A program made the position numbers and the translations under genes. Shown here piece by piece: positions 10,844 through 21,728 of a stretch of DNA of 64,000 bases. This stretch comes from Petunia secreta. Taxonomy: Eukaryota > Streptophyta > Magnoliopsida > Solanales > Solanaceae. Each line of letters begins with the position of its first letter. Position 1 is the first letter of the stretch. Location of the stretch: positions 38,702,001-38,766,000 of the forward strand of contig JARKIP010000035.1 of assembly GCA_029990175.1 (NCBI GenBank). The letters run 5' to 3'. Under the pieces are notes generated by a model that had not been told where the DNA came from, ran no database searches, and saw nothing but the letters and a program-made list of their open reading frames with translations.

Positions 10844-11316
10844 ATGTCTCAAAGAGGTTCAATTGAAACTAGTAGTGGGGGGCGGGCACGTGGTCGTAGG
10901 GGAAATAGGGGTAAAGAAATTTCTGGTAGTTCTACTCAGTTCTCCCACATAGATGATTCTCGATATTATCATGATGTTAGCGCTAATAATATACTTGATC
11001 ATGAAATGTTAGAAACACGATATGGGAATCAAAGCGGGGAGATTATTTTAGAAGAAACACCTGAATTTCAAGCTAGTCCACCTGAAGTTCAGTCTGACTT
11101 GTCTCCTGTATCTCCTACTAGAATACCAGTTAAACGTAAGGATAGACCTGAGGTGTGGGAGTTCGCAACAAGAAATGTTGAATTGCAAACGACCGTATGT
11201 GGGATTTCTGAAAAGGTGTGGGTTTTTAAAACTGGGGTAATGATGGTGGGACGGGTAAACTTACGACCCACTTACAAAAGAAACATCCTAAAGAATGGTC
11301 AATGCAGGCGGGTGGT
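10844..11316 (+). pseudogene. hAT transposase, N-terminal part with BED zinc finger
   Basis: The ATG at 10844 starts a Gly/Arg-rich basic segment (RGSIETSSGGRARGRRG), then an acidic linker, then a BED-type zinc finger for DNA binding. The finger is split by a frameshift near 11225: the first half (VWEFATRN...VCGI) is in the frame of the ATG. The second half, with GGTGKLTTHLQKKHPKEW and its two zinc-binding histidines, is in another frame. The second cysteine of the expected CX2C is also changed (CGI). CRM-like element C interrupts the gene right after this, and the coding continues at 19034. Confidence 0.82.
11312..11316. repeat. Left target-site duplication of element C
   Basis: GTGGT, repeated exactly at 19029-19033 on the other side of the element. 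Confidence 0.93.
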
Positions 11317-12101
11317 TGATGAGTATCAAACGCGGAAAAGTAAAAGATAAAGAACGAGACGTAACTCGATCTCTAATCCCAAGTAGCAACGGAGAACTTG
11401 TTCCGATACACCCCGGGAGAAGGACAAGAACACCTACGCTATGCAACTACCCTCGAGCTAACGCGAGCACGCAAGTAGAATGGTCGGAGAGGAAGAGTAT
11501 TCATCTAGATCCGCTAGAAGACATACAAGTCCAAGATCAAAGGGATTCATTCAATACCAAGAGCCATGCTCATGTTCAATGTTCAACATTCATCAATATC
11601 AATAATAAGCTAAGTGTAAAATAAGCTATGCTTGGGTATTTATAGTGTTTTCCCAAGCTTACACAAAGACTTAATTACCCTTACTAATAAGGTTCACCAA
11701 ATAAGCCACGTAGGGCAAAACAGTCAAAGAAACATAAATTCAGTAGCTAGGAGGGGCGCCTGGGGCTGGGAGGGGCGCCTGGCATAAGCTGAAGCCAGGC
11801 GGGGCGCCTGGATCTAGGCGGGGCGCCTGGCTTGGCCTTCAGCTAGGCTGGGCGCCTGAAGCTAGGCGGGGCGCCTGGGCCTTAGGCAGTGAGCTCCCTA
11901 GGCGGGGCGCCTGGGGTAGGCGGGGCGCCTAGCTCTGCTGGGTTCTCTTCCTCCTTAGGCGTGAGGCCTAGCTTGAGCACCCGGAACGGCTTCCAATCGC
12001 TTCCTTCTTCAAGGCCCTTCCTCACCAAGTGTATGTGCACTCCTTGGATCTCCTTAGCTTGGCTACGTGTGAATGGTCTTGAGGGGGTTTGGGTCTCATC
12101 A
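11317..12101 (-). repeat. 3' LTR of element C
   Basis: It runs TGATGAG...CTCATCA (785 bp) and appears identical to 18244-19028. Its first 220 bp, read on the minus strand, encode the C terminus of gag-pol. It holds eight GGGCGCCT units at 11752-11931 and a TATA box. Confidence 0.96.
11752..11931. repeat. Cluster of eight GGGCGCCT palindromic units in the LTR
   Basis: The core is GGCGCC, usually in the form AGGCGGGGCGCCTGG, spaced 15-35 bp apart. Part of the cluster overlaps the end of gag-pol, where it encodes Gly-Ala-Pro-Pro repeats. The same cluster is in the other LTR (18679-18858), and a six-unit one is in the leader (17427-17555). Confidence 0.92.
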
Positions 12102-15100
12102 TCCTCCCCTTCTTGAGAAGATTTCGTCCTCGAAATTGAGGCATCATCACCCACGACCGCATCATCACCTACATCCAAAGGAACCAAGTCACAAACATTA
12201 AAAGTATTAGAAACTTGATACTCACTTGGTAAGTCGACCACATAGGCGTTGTTGTTTATCTTTGAAAGCACTTGGAATGGGCCATCGCCACGGGGTGCTA
12301 ACTTCCCTTTTCTAAGGTTTGGAAACCTTTCTTTCCGGAAGTGCACCCACACATAGTCACCCTTCTTGAGTTCCACCTTCTTGCGTCCCTTGTTTTTCTT
12401 GGAAGCAACCTTAGCGTAGGCTTCCTCCAAATTCTTCTTCGCCTTTGCATGGAGTTCCATCATTGCCTTTGCTCTAGCTTTACCTTCAAAATTAACAACC
12501 ATTTCCCTTGGCAAAGGGGTTAGATCAAGGGGAATCAAGGGGTTAAAACCATAAACACACTCGAATGGAGTCATGCCAATCATTCTATGCATGGTTCGAT
12601 TGTAGGCAAACTCCATAAGAGGTAAACGATCAATCCAAGTCCCGGCCTTACCTTGAGTCATGGCTCTAAGAAGAGCACCCAAGGTTCGGTTTACCACTTC
12701 CGTTTGTCCATCGGTTTGTGGGTGGTGGGACGTGGAGAACAAGAGCTTGGTGCCTAAAGCACCCCATAAACTTCGCCAAAAATGGCTTAGGAACTTAGTG
12801 TCCCTATCACTCACTATAGTTTGAGGCACACCATGTAACTTCAAAACATTTTCAACAAACAAGGAAGCTACATGTTGGGCATCATCGCATTTCTTGCATG
12901 GAATGAAATGAGCCATCTTTGAGAACCTATCCACAACAACATAAATGCTATCATGGCCTCCCCTAGTCCTAGGTAATCCCATCACAAAATCCATTGAGAT
13001 ATCCAACCAAGGACTAGTAGGTACGGGAAGAGGGGTATACAACCCATGGGGGAGGGCTTTGGATTTAGCACGCTTGCACTCAAGGCAATTGTTGCAAAAC
13101 TTTTCCACTTGCACCCCCATCTTTGGCCAATGAAATTGTTCTTTAAGAATAGCCAAAGTCTTTCTTGTGCCAAAATGTCCCATGAGTCCCCCGCAATGTG
13201 CCTCTTGCACAAGCAACTCCCTCCAAGAGGACTCCGGAATGCACACTCTACCATTTTTGAAAATATAACCTTTAACCCATTGGTATTTTTCAACTCTCTC
13301 CCCCTTCTCTAGAGCGTCATGGACATTCTTTAGCTTTGGGTCATGAGCATACATCAATTTGATGCTCTCAAAACCCATGAGCTTAGAGGTGAGAGTGGTG
13401 GCTAGAGCAAACTTTCTCGAAAGCGCATCCGCCACAACATTGTCCTTCCCTTTCTTATATTGGATCACATAGGGAAAGGACTCAATGAATTCAACCCACT
13501 TGGCATGTCTCTTATTGAGCTTCTCTTGGCCTCTCAAATGCTTGAGTGACTCATGGTCACTCTTGATTACAAACTCACGAGGCCAAAGATAGTGTTGCCA
13601 ATGGGCAAGGGCTCTCACAAGGGCATACAACTCCTTGTCATATGTCGAATAGTTCAAGGAGGCCCCTTTCAACTTTTCACTAAAGTAGGCGATGGGTTTG
13701 CTATCTTGCATTAATACACCACCAATTCCCACCCCCGAGGCATCACATTCGACCTCAAATGCCTTTCCGAAGTCGGGCAATTGCAATAGAGGGGCGGTAC
13801 TCAACCTACTTTTCAATTCATGGAAGGCCTTCTCTTGAGGCCCTCCCCAAACAAACGGTTGGTCTTTCTTCACCAATTCGGTGAGTGGAGCGGCAATGGA
13901 GCTAAAGTCCCTCACAAATCGCCTATAAAAGCTTGCGAGACCATGAAAGCTCCTTACTTGAGTCACGGTAGTAGGAGTTGGCCAATCACGTATGGCCTCT
14001 ACCTTAGACTCATCCACCTCCACTCCTTGGGCACTCACAACAAACCCAAGAAAGACAACCTTATCCACACCAAAGGCACACTTTTTGAAATTAGCATAGA
14101 GCTTTTCGGCTCTCAAAGCATCAAGCACTTGCCTAAGGTGGTCAACATGTTCATCCATTGTCTTACTATAGATCAAGATATCATCAAAATAGACAACAAC
14201 AAACTTGTTGATAAAAGACTTCAAAACATGATTCATGAGTCGCATGAAAGTGCTAGGTGCGTTGGAAAGCCCGAAGGGCATTACCAACCATTCATAGAGA
14301 CCGAATTTGGTCTTGAATGCGGTTTTCCATTCATCCCCGGGTTTCATCCGGATTTGATGGTAACCGGACCTAAGGTCGATTTTGGAAAAGACACACGACC
14401 CACTCAACTCATCCAACATATCATCAAGCCGTGGAATAGGGTGACGGTACTTGACCGTTATCTTATTCACGGCTCGGCAATCAACGCACATTCTCCAAGT
14501 GCCGTCTTTCTTTGGGACAAGAATGACCGGTACGGCACAAGGACTCAAACTCTCCCTTACCAAGCCTTTGGAAAGCAAGTCATCAACTTGTTTTTGCAAC
14601 TCCCTTGTATCCTCGGGATTGCTTCTATAGGCCGGCTTGTTCGGGATTTGAGAGCCCGGAATAAAGTCAATTTGATGTTCAATACCTCTCAAGGGAGGTA
14701 AGCCATCGGGCATCTCATCCGGGAACATGTCCCCAAAGTCTTCCAAGACATTTTTCAAAGCACTAGGCATAGGGCTAGAAGAAAATTCACAATTAGAGTT
14801 TAGGATCATACCTTTGTGCACTAGGCATAGGAGGAACTTGGTGCCATCATTACCTTTCAAGAGCTCGCCCGGTTGCATCATGGCACACATGCCACCGGTA
14901 GATGAAGTAGGTGGGATTGCCACCATGCTTTTGGACAAAGGGCTAGTCTCAATGAGTGACTTAGCCTTTGCCACCTCCCTCAACTCCTTCATTTTCTTGT
15001 AATCATCACTCACTTGCTTAGGAGTGAGAGGTTTTAGCACAAATCTCTTCCCTTCATGTTTGACCGTGTAAGTGTTGACACGACCATCATGCACCACTTG

Positions 15101-16990
15101 CCTATCGAATTGCCATGGCCTCCCTAAGAGTAGGTGGCATGCTTGCATAGGTACAACGTCAAACAAATGCTCATCAACATAACTACCCATTCTAAACTTG
15201 ATCATGGCTTGTTTCATCACCTTAAGCTCACCACATTCACTAAGCCATTGTAATCGGTAAGGTTTAGGATGCTTCATGGTAGTTAACTTCAATTGAGCAA
15301 CTAGTGATTGACTCACTACATTTGCACAACTTCCGGAATCAATTATCATAGAGCAAACAACATCTTTGACCCGGCACCTAGCATGGAAAAGATTTTCCCT
15401 TTGCAAGGTTTCACTATCTTCCACAATCATAGCTCCTAGGCTCCGTCTCACAACCAAGAAAGTATGAGGATCCTCCTCCTCCATTGTGTCATCAAGCAAA
15501 TCATTCTCCTCTACTCCCTCATCTCCCTCTACTCCCTCTACTCCCTCATCTTCCGATTCACTCTCTTTCTCATATGCATCATTGCCAACAACAATCATGG
15601 TCCTCTTTGTAGGACACTCCCTAGCAAAGTGACCATACCCCTTGCACTTGTGGCATTGTATTGAAGAAGAAGTAGGAGCATGTAGTTGAGTTTTAGAGTT
15701 ACCTCCCACATTAGGTGTGTTCTTCTCAAACGGCTTTTTCACATCCTTGGTAGCATTTGCACCACTTGTTCCACTTGCACTTGGGAACCTTGCATTTGTA
15801 GTAGGAGGCTTCCAATCCTTTGGTTTGCTTGTTGGAGTAGGAGTGCTACTCTTGTAGCGAAGGGATTTCTCCTCCTTGAGCCATTTCTCGGCCTCAACCG
15901 CATCTTCACATAGCTTGTAATGATCATCATATTTGTGGAACTTCAATTGTGAAGCTATGTCTCGGTTCAAGCCCCCTTTGAAACGGATCATGGCCGTCTC
16001 ATTGTCTTCATCATCTAAGTCAAGGATCATTCGGATTTGCTCAAATTCATTGAAGTATTCACCAACCGATTTGGAACCTTGCTTCAAATCATATAGACGC
16101 CTTTGTTGTTCAACCCGGTATTGATTAGTCAAGTACTTCTCATCCATCACACGGATCAACTCTTCCCAAGTAAGATTAATAGCCATACCCGTCCTTCTTC
16201 TATTTCTCTTCACCGACTCCCACCAAGTAGAAGCAAAAGATTCAAAGGAGGATATTGCATACTTGGTTTTCTTCACATCGGGCATATCATTGGTGTCAAA
16301 GATACGCTCCATAGCCAATTTCCAACCAATGTACTCCACCGGGTCACTACTTCCTTTGAAAGAAGGAATAGTGAGCTTCACACTATTAAGATTGTTGTTG
16401 TTATCACGACCCCCTTGGAATGGCTCCGGTTGGCCCCCATAGTGATCATCATAAGCAACATAGTCCCTTCTAACATTCCTCCCTCCATATCCTAAGGGTG
16501 GCCCTCGACCTCGGCCTCTACCCCGATCCACATTTCGACCCCAATTCATAGCTCGCCTTGGTTGAAAGTGATCATCATACCCATACACATTGTCATCATA
16601 ATCAACTTCCTCCCCTTCTTGAGCCTCAACAACTTGCTCAAGAGGTTGCACATTTCGGACGGGTCTTGGTAGTGGAAAGTTTCTTGGAGGATTGTCTAAG
16701 ATACGGGGAATGCCCGTTCGTTCAATTCTCTCTCGGTCCTCCTTCACCCGTTGTTGATTGAGCAATTCAACAACTTGCTCCGGGGTAAAAGTAGGACTAC
16801 TTGAGCCTTCACCGGTCTCAATTTGGACACTCGGGGTCCCCTTTTCAATTGGGACACTCGGGGTCCCATGTTCTCCTTGGGTACTTGAAGCACCCTTTTC
16901 AAGTGACTCAATCCGTTGAGTCATAACATCCATCTTGGCAAGAAGGCTAGCCAAGGCCTCCTTGATGAAATCTTGACCTTCGTCGGCCAT
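11882..16990 (-). CDS. Intact gag-pol polyprotein of CRM-like element C
   Basis: 1702 codons from the ATG at 16988-16990; the frame opens 8 codons earlier but without an ATG. Domains in order, by approximate residue: an N-terminal coiled coil (10-35); a basic RGRGRGRG segment (155-165); gag (205-380); a CCHC zinc knuckle, CHKCKGYGHFAREC (446-459); a protease with Asp-Ser-Gly (551-553); a reverse transcriptase with VYFDDILIYS (933-942); RNase H with Asp 1083, Glu 1120, Asp 1145 and Asp 1189; and an integrase with an N-terminal zinc-binding domain and catalytic Asp 1334, Asp 1395 and Glu 1431 (35 residues between the last two). A GDGPFQVL block follows (about 1568). There is no chromodomain. 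The tail carries RPFTRSQAKEIQ and is encoded by the LTR. The reverse transcriptase and integrase look like the CRM lineage. All catalytic residues are present, so it is probably functional. It is expressed from the right-hand LTR. Confidence 0.96.
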   Translation of the reverse strand: MADEGQDFIKEALASLLAKMDVMTQRIESLEKGASSTQGEHGTPSVPIEKGTPSVQIETGEGSSSPTFTPEQVVELLNQQRVKEDRERIERTGIPRILDNPPRNFPLPRPVRNVQPLEQVVEAQEGEEVDYDDNVYGYDDHFQPRRAMNWGRNVDRGRGRGRGPPLGYGGRNVRRDYVAYDDHYGGQPEPFQGGRDNNNNLNSVKLTIPSFKGSSDPVEYIGWKLAMERIFDTNDMPDVKKTKYAISSFESFASTWWESVKRNRRRTGMAINLTWEELIRVMDEKYLTNQYRVEQQRRLYDLKQGSKSVGEYFNEFEQIRMILDLDDEDNETAMIRFKGGLNRDIASQLKFHKYDDHYKLCEDAVEAEKWLKEEKSLRYKSSTPTPTSKPKDWKPPTTNARFPSASGTSGANATKDVKKPFEKNTPNVGGNSKTQLHAPTSSSIQCHKCKGYGHFARECPTKRTMIVVGNDAYEKESESEDEGVEGVEGDEGVEENDLLDDTMEEEDPHTFLVVRRSLGAMIVEDSETLQRENLFHARCRVKDVVCSMIIDSGSCANVVSQSLVAQLKLTTMKHPKPYRLQWLSECGELKVMKQAMIKFRMGSYVDEHLFDVVPMQACHLLLGRPWQFDRQVVHDGRVNTYTVKHEGKRFVLKPLTPKQVSDDYKKMKELREVAKAKSLIETSPLSKSMVAIPPTSSTGGMCAMMQPGELLKGNDGTKFLLCLVHKGMILNSNCEFSSSPMPSALKNVLEDFGDMFPDEMPDGLPPLRGIEHQIDFIPGSQIPNKPAYRSNPEDTRELQKQVDDLLSKGLVRESLSPCAVPVILVPKKDGTWRMCVDCRAVNKITVKYRHPIPRLDDMLDELSGSCVFSKIDLRSGYHQIRMKPGDEWKTAFKTKFGLYEWLVMPFGLSNAPSTFMRLMNHVLKSFINKFVVVYFDDILIYSKTMDEHVDHLRQVLDALRAEKLYANFKKCAFGVDKVVFLGFVVSAQGVEVDESKVEAIRDWPTPTTVTQVRSFHGLASFYRRFVRDFSSIAAPLTELVKKDQPFVWGGPQEKAFHELKSRLSTAPLLQLPDFGKAFEVECDASGVGIGGVLMQDSKPIAYFSEKLKGASLNYSTYDKELYALVRALAHWQHYLWPREFVIKSDHESLKHLRGQEKLNKRHAKWVEFIESFPYVIQYKKGKDNVVADALSRKFALATTLTSKLMGFESIKLMYAHDPKLKNVHDALEKGERVEKYQWVKGYIFKNGRVCIPESSWRELLVQEAHCGGLMGHFGTRKTLAILKEQFHWPKMGVQVEKFCNNCLECKRAKSKALPHGLYTPLPVPTSPWLDISMDFVMGLPRTRGGHDSIYVVVDRFSKMAHFIPCKKCDDAQHVASLFVENVLKLHGVPQTIVSDRDTKFLSHFWRSLWGALGTKLLFSTSHHPQTDGQTEVVNRTLGALLRAMTQGKAGTWIDRLPLMEFAYNRTMHRMIGMTPFECVYGFNPLIPLDLTPLPREMVVNFEGKARAKAMMELHAKAKKNLEEAYAKVASKKNKGRKKVELKKGDYVWVHFRKERFPNLRKGKLAPRGDGPFQVLSKINNNAYVVDLPSEYQVSNTFNVCDLVPLDVGDDAVVGDDASISRTKSSQEGEDDETQTPSRPFTRSQAKEIQGVHIHLVRKGLEEGSDWKPFRVLKLGLTPKEEENPAELGAPPTPGAPPRELTA
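12102..12113 (-). promoter_or_regulatory. Polypurine tract of element C
   Basis: On the minus strand it reads AGAAGGGGAGGA directly before the 3' LTR. It lies inside the coding frame, because gag-pol runs on into the LTR. The same motif precedes the LTRs of B, F and J. Confidence 0.88.
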
Positions 16991-18228
16991 TGTACCTACA
17001 AACAAAGAAAACAAGAGTTAGTTAAAACACCTCACTCGCTCCCTCACTTGTGTTCACTCGGATCACTCTTTTGGGTGGCGGTGGATATTTCACTCAACTT
17101 GTAGTCCCAAGCTTCACGTAGATGATTAGCAACTCCTCAACTCAACTAAACTATTCACGAGTCACGCACACTCCGGGGTGAGTGGAGTTTAATGGGACTC
17201 AATGAACGCTAGGCACTTTGAAGTGAAGGACTTGAGTTAAAGGATTCTACGCTTTTCCTTAGAATTCTACTCTCCTTGCTAGGCACGAATCACTTAAGAG
17301 CAATCAAGGGTTAGCACTATTCAAGTAGATCGGTTACTCAAAGTAGTACTAACTAGATGTTATGTTATCAAACAAAGGGAAATACCTACGAAAATCTACC
17401 CGAAACAATGCGTTCAGCACTCAGGAGGGGCGCCTGAAACTCAGGTGGGGCGCCTGGGTTGTGCTGTGTGCCAGGCGGGGCGCCTGGGTCTAGGCGGGGC
17501 GCCTGGGACTTAGGCAGTAGCCAAGTCAGGCGGGGCGCCTGGCTTAGGCGGGGCGCCTAGCCTGAAGCTTTTCCCAACTCGTTCCAAACTCGTTTCAAGT
17601 CGATTTTCAAGCCTCAAATCCGATGTTTTCAACTTGTTTTCACAATCCAAAGATACCCAAAGTTGTGTTTGATCTTCCTTAACAAAACCCAATCAAATTT
17701 TCAATCAAACAATCAATCAAATCAGGATTCAATCTCAAGAACTCAAGAACACAAGGGTTTATCAAAAGGGTTTCAACAAGGATTGTGATTCATCAAAGTA
17801 GGTGTTATACATGTTCAAATCCCACAAAATTGGTACCGAATTGTTTGTTTTTCAATGAAGATCAATCCCCAATAACAAGTTTTCAATCAAACATCAGTCC
17901 AACCCAAGAATCAAGCCAAAATTCACCAAGAACAAGTTCTTCAAGGGTTTAAGGGGTTTTGGGGTTTCAATTTTTCAAACTTCACCAATTCCAACAATTT
18001 TGGTACTCAAGTAACGGGAATTCAATCACGATCAAGAATCCACAACACTCATATCACAAATCATCCAAATCAACAAGTTACACCAAATTTTTGTATTTTT
18101 CAATTTTTCAATTTTTTTTTTTTGTAATTTTCTCCTTTCTAATAACTTCAACAACAAGAAAACTAAAAGAACATACTAGGCACGAAGAATCAAGGGTCGG
18201 GGGTTTGTAGAAACAAAACCCGAACCTT
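16991..18228 (-). other. Long 5' leader of element C
   Basis: About 1.24 kb between the primer site and the gag ATG. There is no conserved ORF. The part nearer the primer site is AT-rich with repeated CAAGTT/TTCAA words; the middle carries six GGGCGCCT units. Such long leaders usually hold RNA packaging and dimerisation signals; none can be assigned here. Confidence 0.7.
17427..17555. repeat. Six GGGCGCCT palindromic units in the leader of element C
   Basis: They have the same core and flanks as the LTR cluster (AGGCGGGGCGCCTGG forms). Together with the two LTR clusters the element carries about 22 copies. Confidence 0.9.
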
Positions 18229-18240
18229 GCTCTGATACCA
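18229..18240 (-). promoter_or_regulatory. Primer binding site of element C (initiator tRNA-Met)
   Basis: On the minus strand TGGTATCAGAGC starts three bases inside the 5' LTR. It is complementary to the 3' end of plant initiator tRNA-Met. Confidence 0.93.
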
Positions 18241-18243
18241 AAC

Positions 18244-19028
18244 TGATGAGTATCAAACGCGGAAAAGTAAAAGATAAAGAACGAGACGTAACTCGATCTC
18301 TAATCCCAAGTAGCAACGGAGAACTTGTTCCGATACACCCCGGGAGAAGGACAAGAACACCTACGCTATGCAACTACCCTCGAGCTAACGCGAGCACGCA
18401 AGTAGAATGGTCGGAGAGGAAGAGTATTCATCTAGATCCGCTAGAAGACATACAAGTCCAAGATCAAAGGGATTCATTCAATACCAAGAGCCATGCTCAT
18501 GTTCAATGTTCAACATTCATCAATATCAATAATAAGCTAAGTGTAAAATAAGCTATGCTTGGGTATTTATAGTGTTTTCCCAAGCTTACACAAAGACTTA
18601 ATTACCCTTACTAATAAGGTTCACCAAATAAGCCACGTAGGGCAAAACAGTCAAAGAAACATAAATTCAGTAGCTAGGAGGGGCGCCTGGGGCTGGGAGG
18701 GGCGCCTGGCATAAGCTGAAGCCAGGCGGGGCGCCTGGATCTAGGCGGGGCGCCTGGCTTGGCCTTCAGCTAGGCTGGGCGCCTGAAGCTAGGCGGGGCG
18801 CCTGGGCCTTAGGCAGTGAGCTCCCTAGGCGGGGCGCCTGGGGTAGGCGGGGCGCCTAGCTCTGCTGGGTTCTCTTCCTCCTTAGGCGTGAGGCCTAGCT
18901 TGAGCACCCGGAACGGCTTCCAATCGCTTCCTTCTTCAAGGCCCTTCCTCACCAAGTGTATGTGCACTCCTTGGATCTCCTTAGCTTGGCTACGTGTGAA
19001 TGGTCTTGAGGGGGTTTGGGTCTCATCA
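18244..19028 (-). repeat. 5' LTR of element C
   Basis: 785 bp, TGATGAG...CTCATCA, apparently identical to the 3' LTR. Read on the minus strand, a TATA box lies at 18563-18572, about 460 bp into the LTR, so transcription should start near 18535. It includes the second eight-unit GGGCGCCT cluster. Confidence 0.96.
18563..18572 (-). promoter_or_regulatory. TATA box of the element C promoter
   Basis: CTATAAATAC on the minus strand; the identical site in the 3' LTR is at 11636-11645. Confidence 0.6.
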
Positions 19029-19033
19029 GTGGT
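19029..19033. repeat. Right target-site duplication of element C
   Basis: GTGGT, matching 11312-11316. Confidence 0.93.
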
Positions 19034-20993
19034 ATATAATTAGGGACCAACATGGGGGAGTAACGCATGATGAATCTTCGAGTACCGAAACAAAAATTAA
19101 CCAAACAACAGGAGGGCTTCTTACTTATGATAAACAAAAGGATAGGGAAGCTATTGCTAAACTAGTTGCCGTCGAGGGTTTACCTTATAATTTTCCTTCT
19201 TCTACTGGTTTTGTTCGTTATGTTCAGTCTATATATAATCCCTCTTTTAAATGTTTTCCAAGAACTACTATTAAAAATGATATTATTAAATTTAAGAACG
19301 AATATCAGGATTATTTGCGATATTTATTTGATAACTTTGACACTAGAGTATGTCTTATTACGGATATGGGTCGTTCAACTAATGGATGTACTTATATTAC
19401 TGTTACTGTTCATTGGATAGATCCTAATTGGGTATTTCAAAAATGTGTTATTGCTTATAAAGTTGTTGATGAACCACACACGGGAAATTATATTTGTAAT
19501 AAAGTTCAATCAATTTGTCGTACGTACTTTTTCACTAACAAAGTTTTTAGTATTAAGGTAGATAATGCTACAAACAACACAGATGCACTTAGGAACTTAA
19601 AACCTATTTTGAACCCCCCTTTTGATGAATTTTTTCATGTTAGGTGTGCATGTCATATTTAGAACTTAGTAGTAAAAGAAGGTCTTGATTTTTTTTAACG
19701 ACATTATCAAAAAGGTGAAAATAGCTATTACTTATATTTTTAGAAATAAAAACCAAGACAGAAGAAGAGAATGGGAAAGAAAATGTATAGAATTAGGAAT
19801 GCCAATTAAGAGAGTCCCAAAGAAAGTTTGTACTAGGTAGAACACTTTATATAAAGCATTGAATGTCACTTACGATTATATAGTACCTATTTCTCAAATG
19901 TATAATAAATATTTTATGGAAGTCTATCACCTAAAGAGGACGATTGGAAACTTGTTCAACATCTCCTTCAGTTTTTACAAAATTTTTATCAACCTTTTTT
20001 AGAATTTTTCGGACAATATTATCAAACTACTCCTACCATGTTATACTATATAGCTGGAATATCGAAATTATTGAAAGTATATAAGCAATATGTAGTTTAC
20101 AAACCGGCTGTAGAGGCTATGATTGAAAAATTTAGAAAATATTTTTTTCCAATTCCTCCTTTTTTTACATTGCTTTTGTGTTGCATCCTGCTTTCAAAAT
20201 TAAGTTAACTGAACAACTTGTTAGAGAAACATATGCAAATTTAGACATTACTCCTACTGAAATTGCTACTAATGGGTATCCAAGTGTAGAAGATGCTATT
20301 TTTAAAGTTTATACAGATACCGTGGCTTTTTTTGCAAAGTGTAGAGCTTGGGCAGGCACTGCTACACCAAGAAAACCAATACAATCCACCGGGCAAAGTT
20401 CTTCTCAAATGGGCAGAATACATGCGGGATGAGAACTTTTGGGGGACTTGATGAAAAGTTACTTTCAGAACAGGACGAGTACAGGGAGGAATACAGCGAG
20501 TTCCAAGTGTATTTAATTCAATATCTGAAGAAACATACAAACTTTGGAACTCATCATTTGTTGGGTTATTGGAAGAACCAAGAATCGCAATTTCCAATTT
20601 TTTCAAAAATGGTCCGGGATATATTAACAATTCAACCTTCATCAGTTGTATCGGAAAGCGCTTTTAGCCAAGGAAGATTTCAAATTGGAGATCATAGATA
20701 TTCGTTGAAGGAGAAGGCAATTGAGACAGGAATTTTATTCAGGGATTGGATCAGCAGAGCGAAGAAACTTTGGTCTACCAGAACTTTCTGAGAAAAGAAG
20801 ACAAGCATATCTCGATCAAATTTTGGGCGAAGGAACAAGTGAAGAAGGGAGTCAAACCAGCAATGAAGAAGAAGATGATGATGATGATGAAGAACAAGAA
20901 GGAGATGATGAACAAGAACAACAACGGCCAGTTCCTAAAGAAAAGCCTACGACTATCATCAAGAAACTAGCTAATATGTTTAAAAGAATGTAA
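19034..20993 (+). pseudogene. hAT transposase, catalytic and dimerisation parts
   Basis: Continuation of the gene started at 10844. A long piece (to 19662) holds the catalytic core start, including LITDMGRSTNGCTYI, HWIDPNWVFQKCVI and FFHVRCACHI. It ends at TAG 19660-19662, in place of the Leu codon usual in this block. Fragments with the CTRWNTLYKALNVTYDYIVP block follow in other frames (19700-19920). Then comes a piece with MLHPAFKIKLTEQLV (20178-20432) and the hAT dimerisation domain (20440-20790, including LLGYWKNQESQFPIFSKM and SSVVSESAFSQGRF). The tail is acidic (EEEDDDDDEEQEGDDEQEQ) and ends at 20993. At least four frameshifts or stops make it non-functional. Confidence 0.9.
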
Positions 20994-21728
20994 TTTTCTA
21001 AATCAGAATTTTGAAATTACAAGATTGAAAGTTTAGCTATTGTAGTATGTATTGCACTACTTATGTCTTAAATAATTCAATAAAATTGCTCCAAGTCTTG
21101 GAATTCTATCACAACTATTGTGTTCATATTTTTTATTTTTAATTTATAGTTTGCGCAAAAATACTATAATTAATTACTAGTTTGTAAATTAGTTAAAATT
21201 TGATTTTTATAAAATTAATTCAAAGTTTGAACTTTGAACTTAACGAATTAATTCAAAAGTTTGAACTTTGAATCATCACTTCAAAAATTTCATGAATTCA
21301 AAGTTTAGAAAAATACTACAAGTTTTTTAATTCTAAGTTTAAACTTTAAACATAGAAATAAATAAACATTCCAAACATATGTACAAACTTGATAATATTT
21401 TGTTGTTATATTTTTTAAATTATCCATCACTTTAAATAAAACACAAAAGAAAAACAAAAAAATACATTTGGGACGACTGCCGGACCGGGCCGAGAGTTTG
21501 AATGGGCCAACGGCTCTCTTTCAAATATAGCCATTGGCCAACGGTAAAAAATGGCTATATTTGCCTACCACCCCCCTAAACGCCCCCATACCCCCAACCT
21601 ATTTTTATCTATATATACCCTATTATTTCATCATTATATTACACAATTCATCACTTTCTATCAATTTATCTCTCAAATTACTCTCAAAGACCATTTTCTA
21701 AATTTCTTCCAAAGTCCAAACAATTATA
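20994..21728. other. AT-rich spacer after the hAT transposase, with a second leader-like block
   Basis: 20994-21470 is AT-rich with repeats of TTCAAAGTTT/TTTGAACTTTGAA and no ORF. 21471-21728 contains GGACCGGGCC and two copies of a GGCCAACGG-type word, then a CT-rich leader up to the ATG at 21729. The latter resembles the leader at 10366-10500 ahead of the transposase. Confidence 0.5.

Larger units (their letters stand above)
11317..19028 (-). mobile_element. Complete CRM-like Ty3/Gypsy element C, recent insertion
   Basis: 7712 bp with two 785-bp LTRs that I could not tell apart by eye, a 5-bp target duplication (GTGGT), a tRNA-Met primer site, a polypurine tract and one uninterrupted gag-pol frame. 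This is everything an autonomous LTR retrotransposon needs. The gag-pol stop lies inside the 3' LTR, as in plant centromeric retrotransposons. It sits inside the hAT transposase gene. Confidence 0.95.

Noticed and set aside
11752..11931. CRISPR-like array or satellite from the evenly repeated GGGCGCCT units
   Set aside because: Units are too short and unevenly spaced, the spacers are not unique, and the array sits in the LTR of a plant retrotransposon.
13820..14701. 293-codon plus-strand ORF
   Set aside because: It is the antisense shadow of the reverse transcriptase in the intact gag-pol of element C; no domain of its own.
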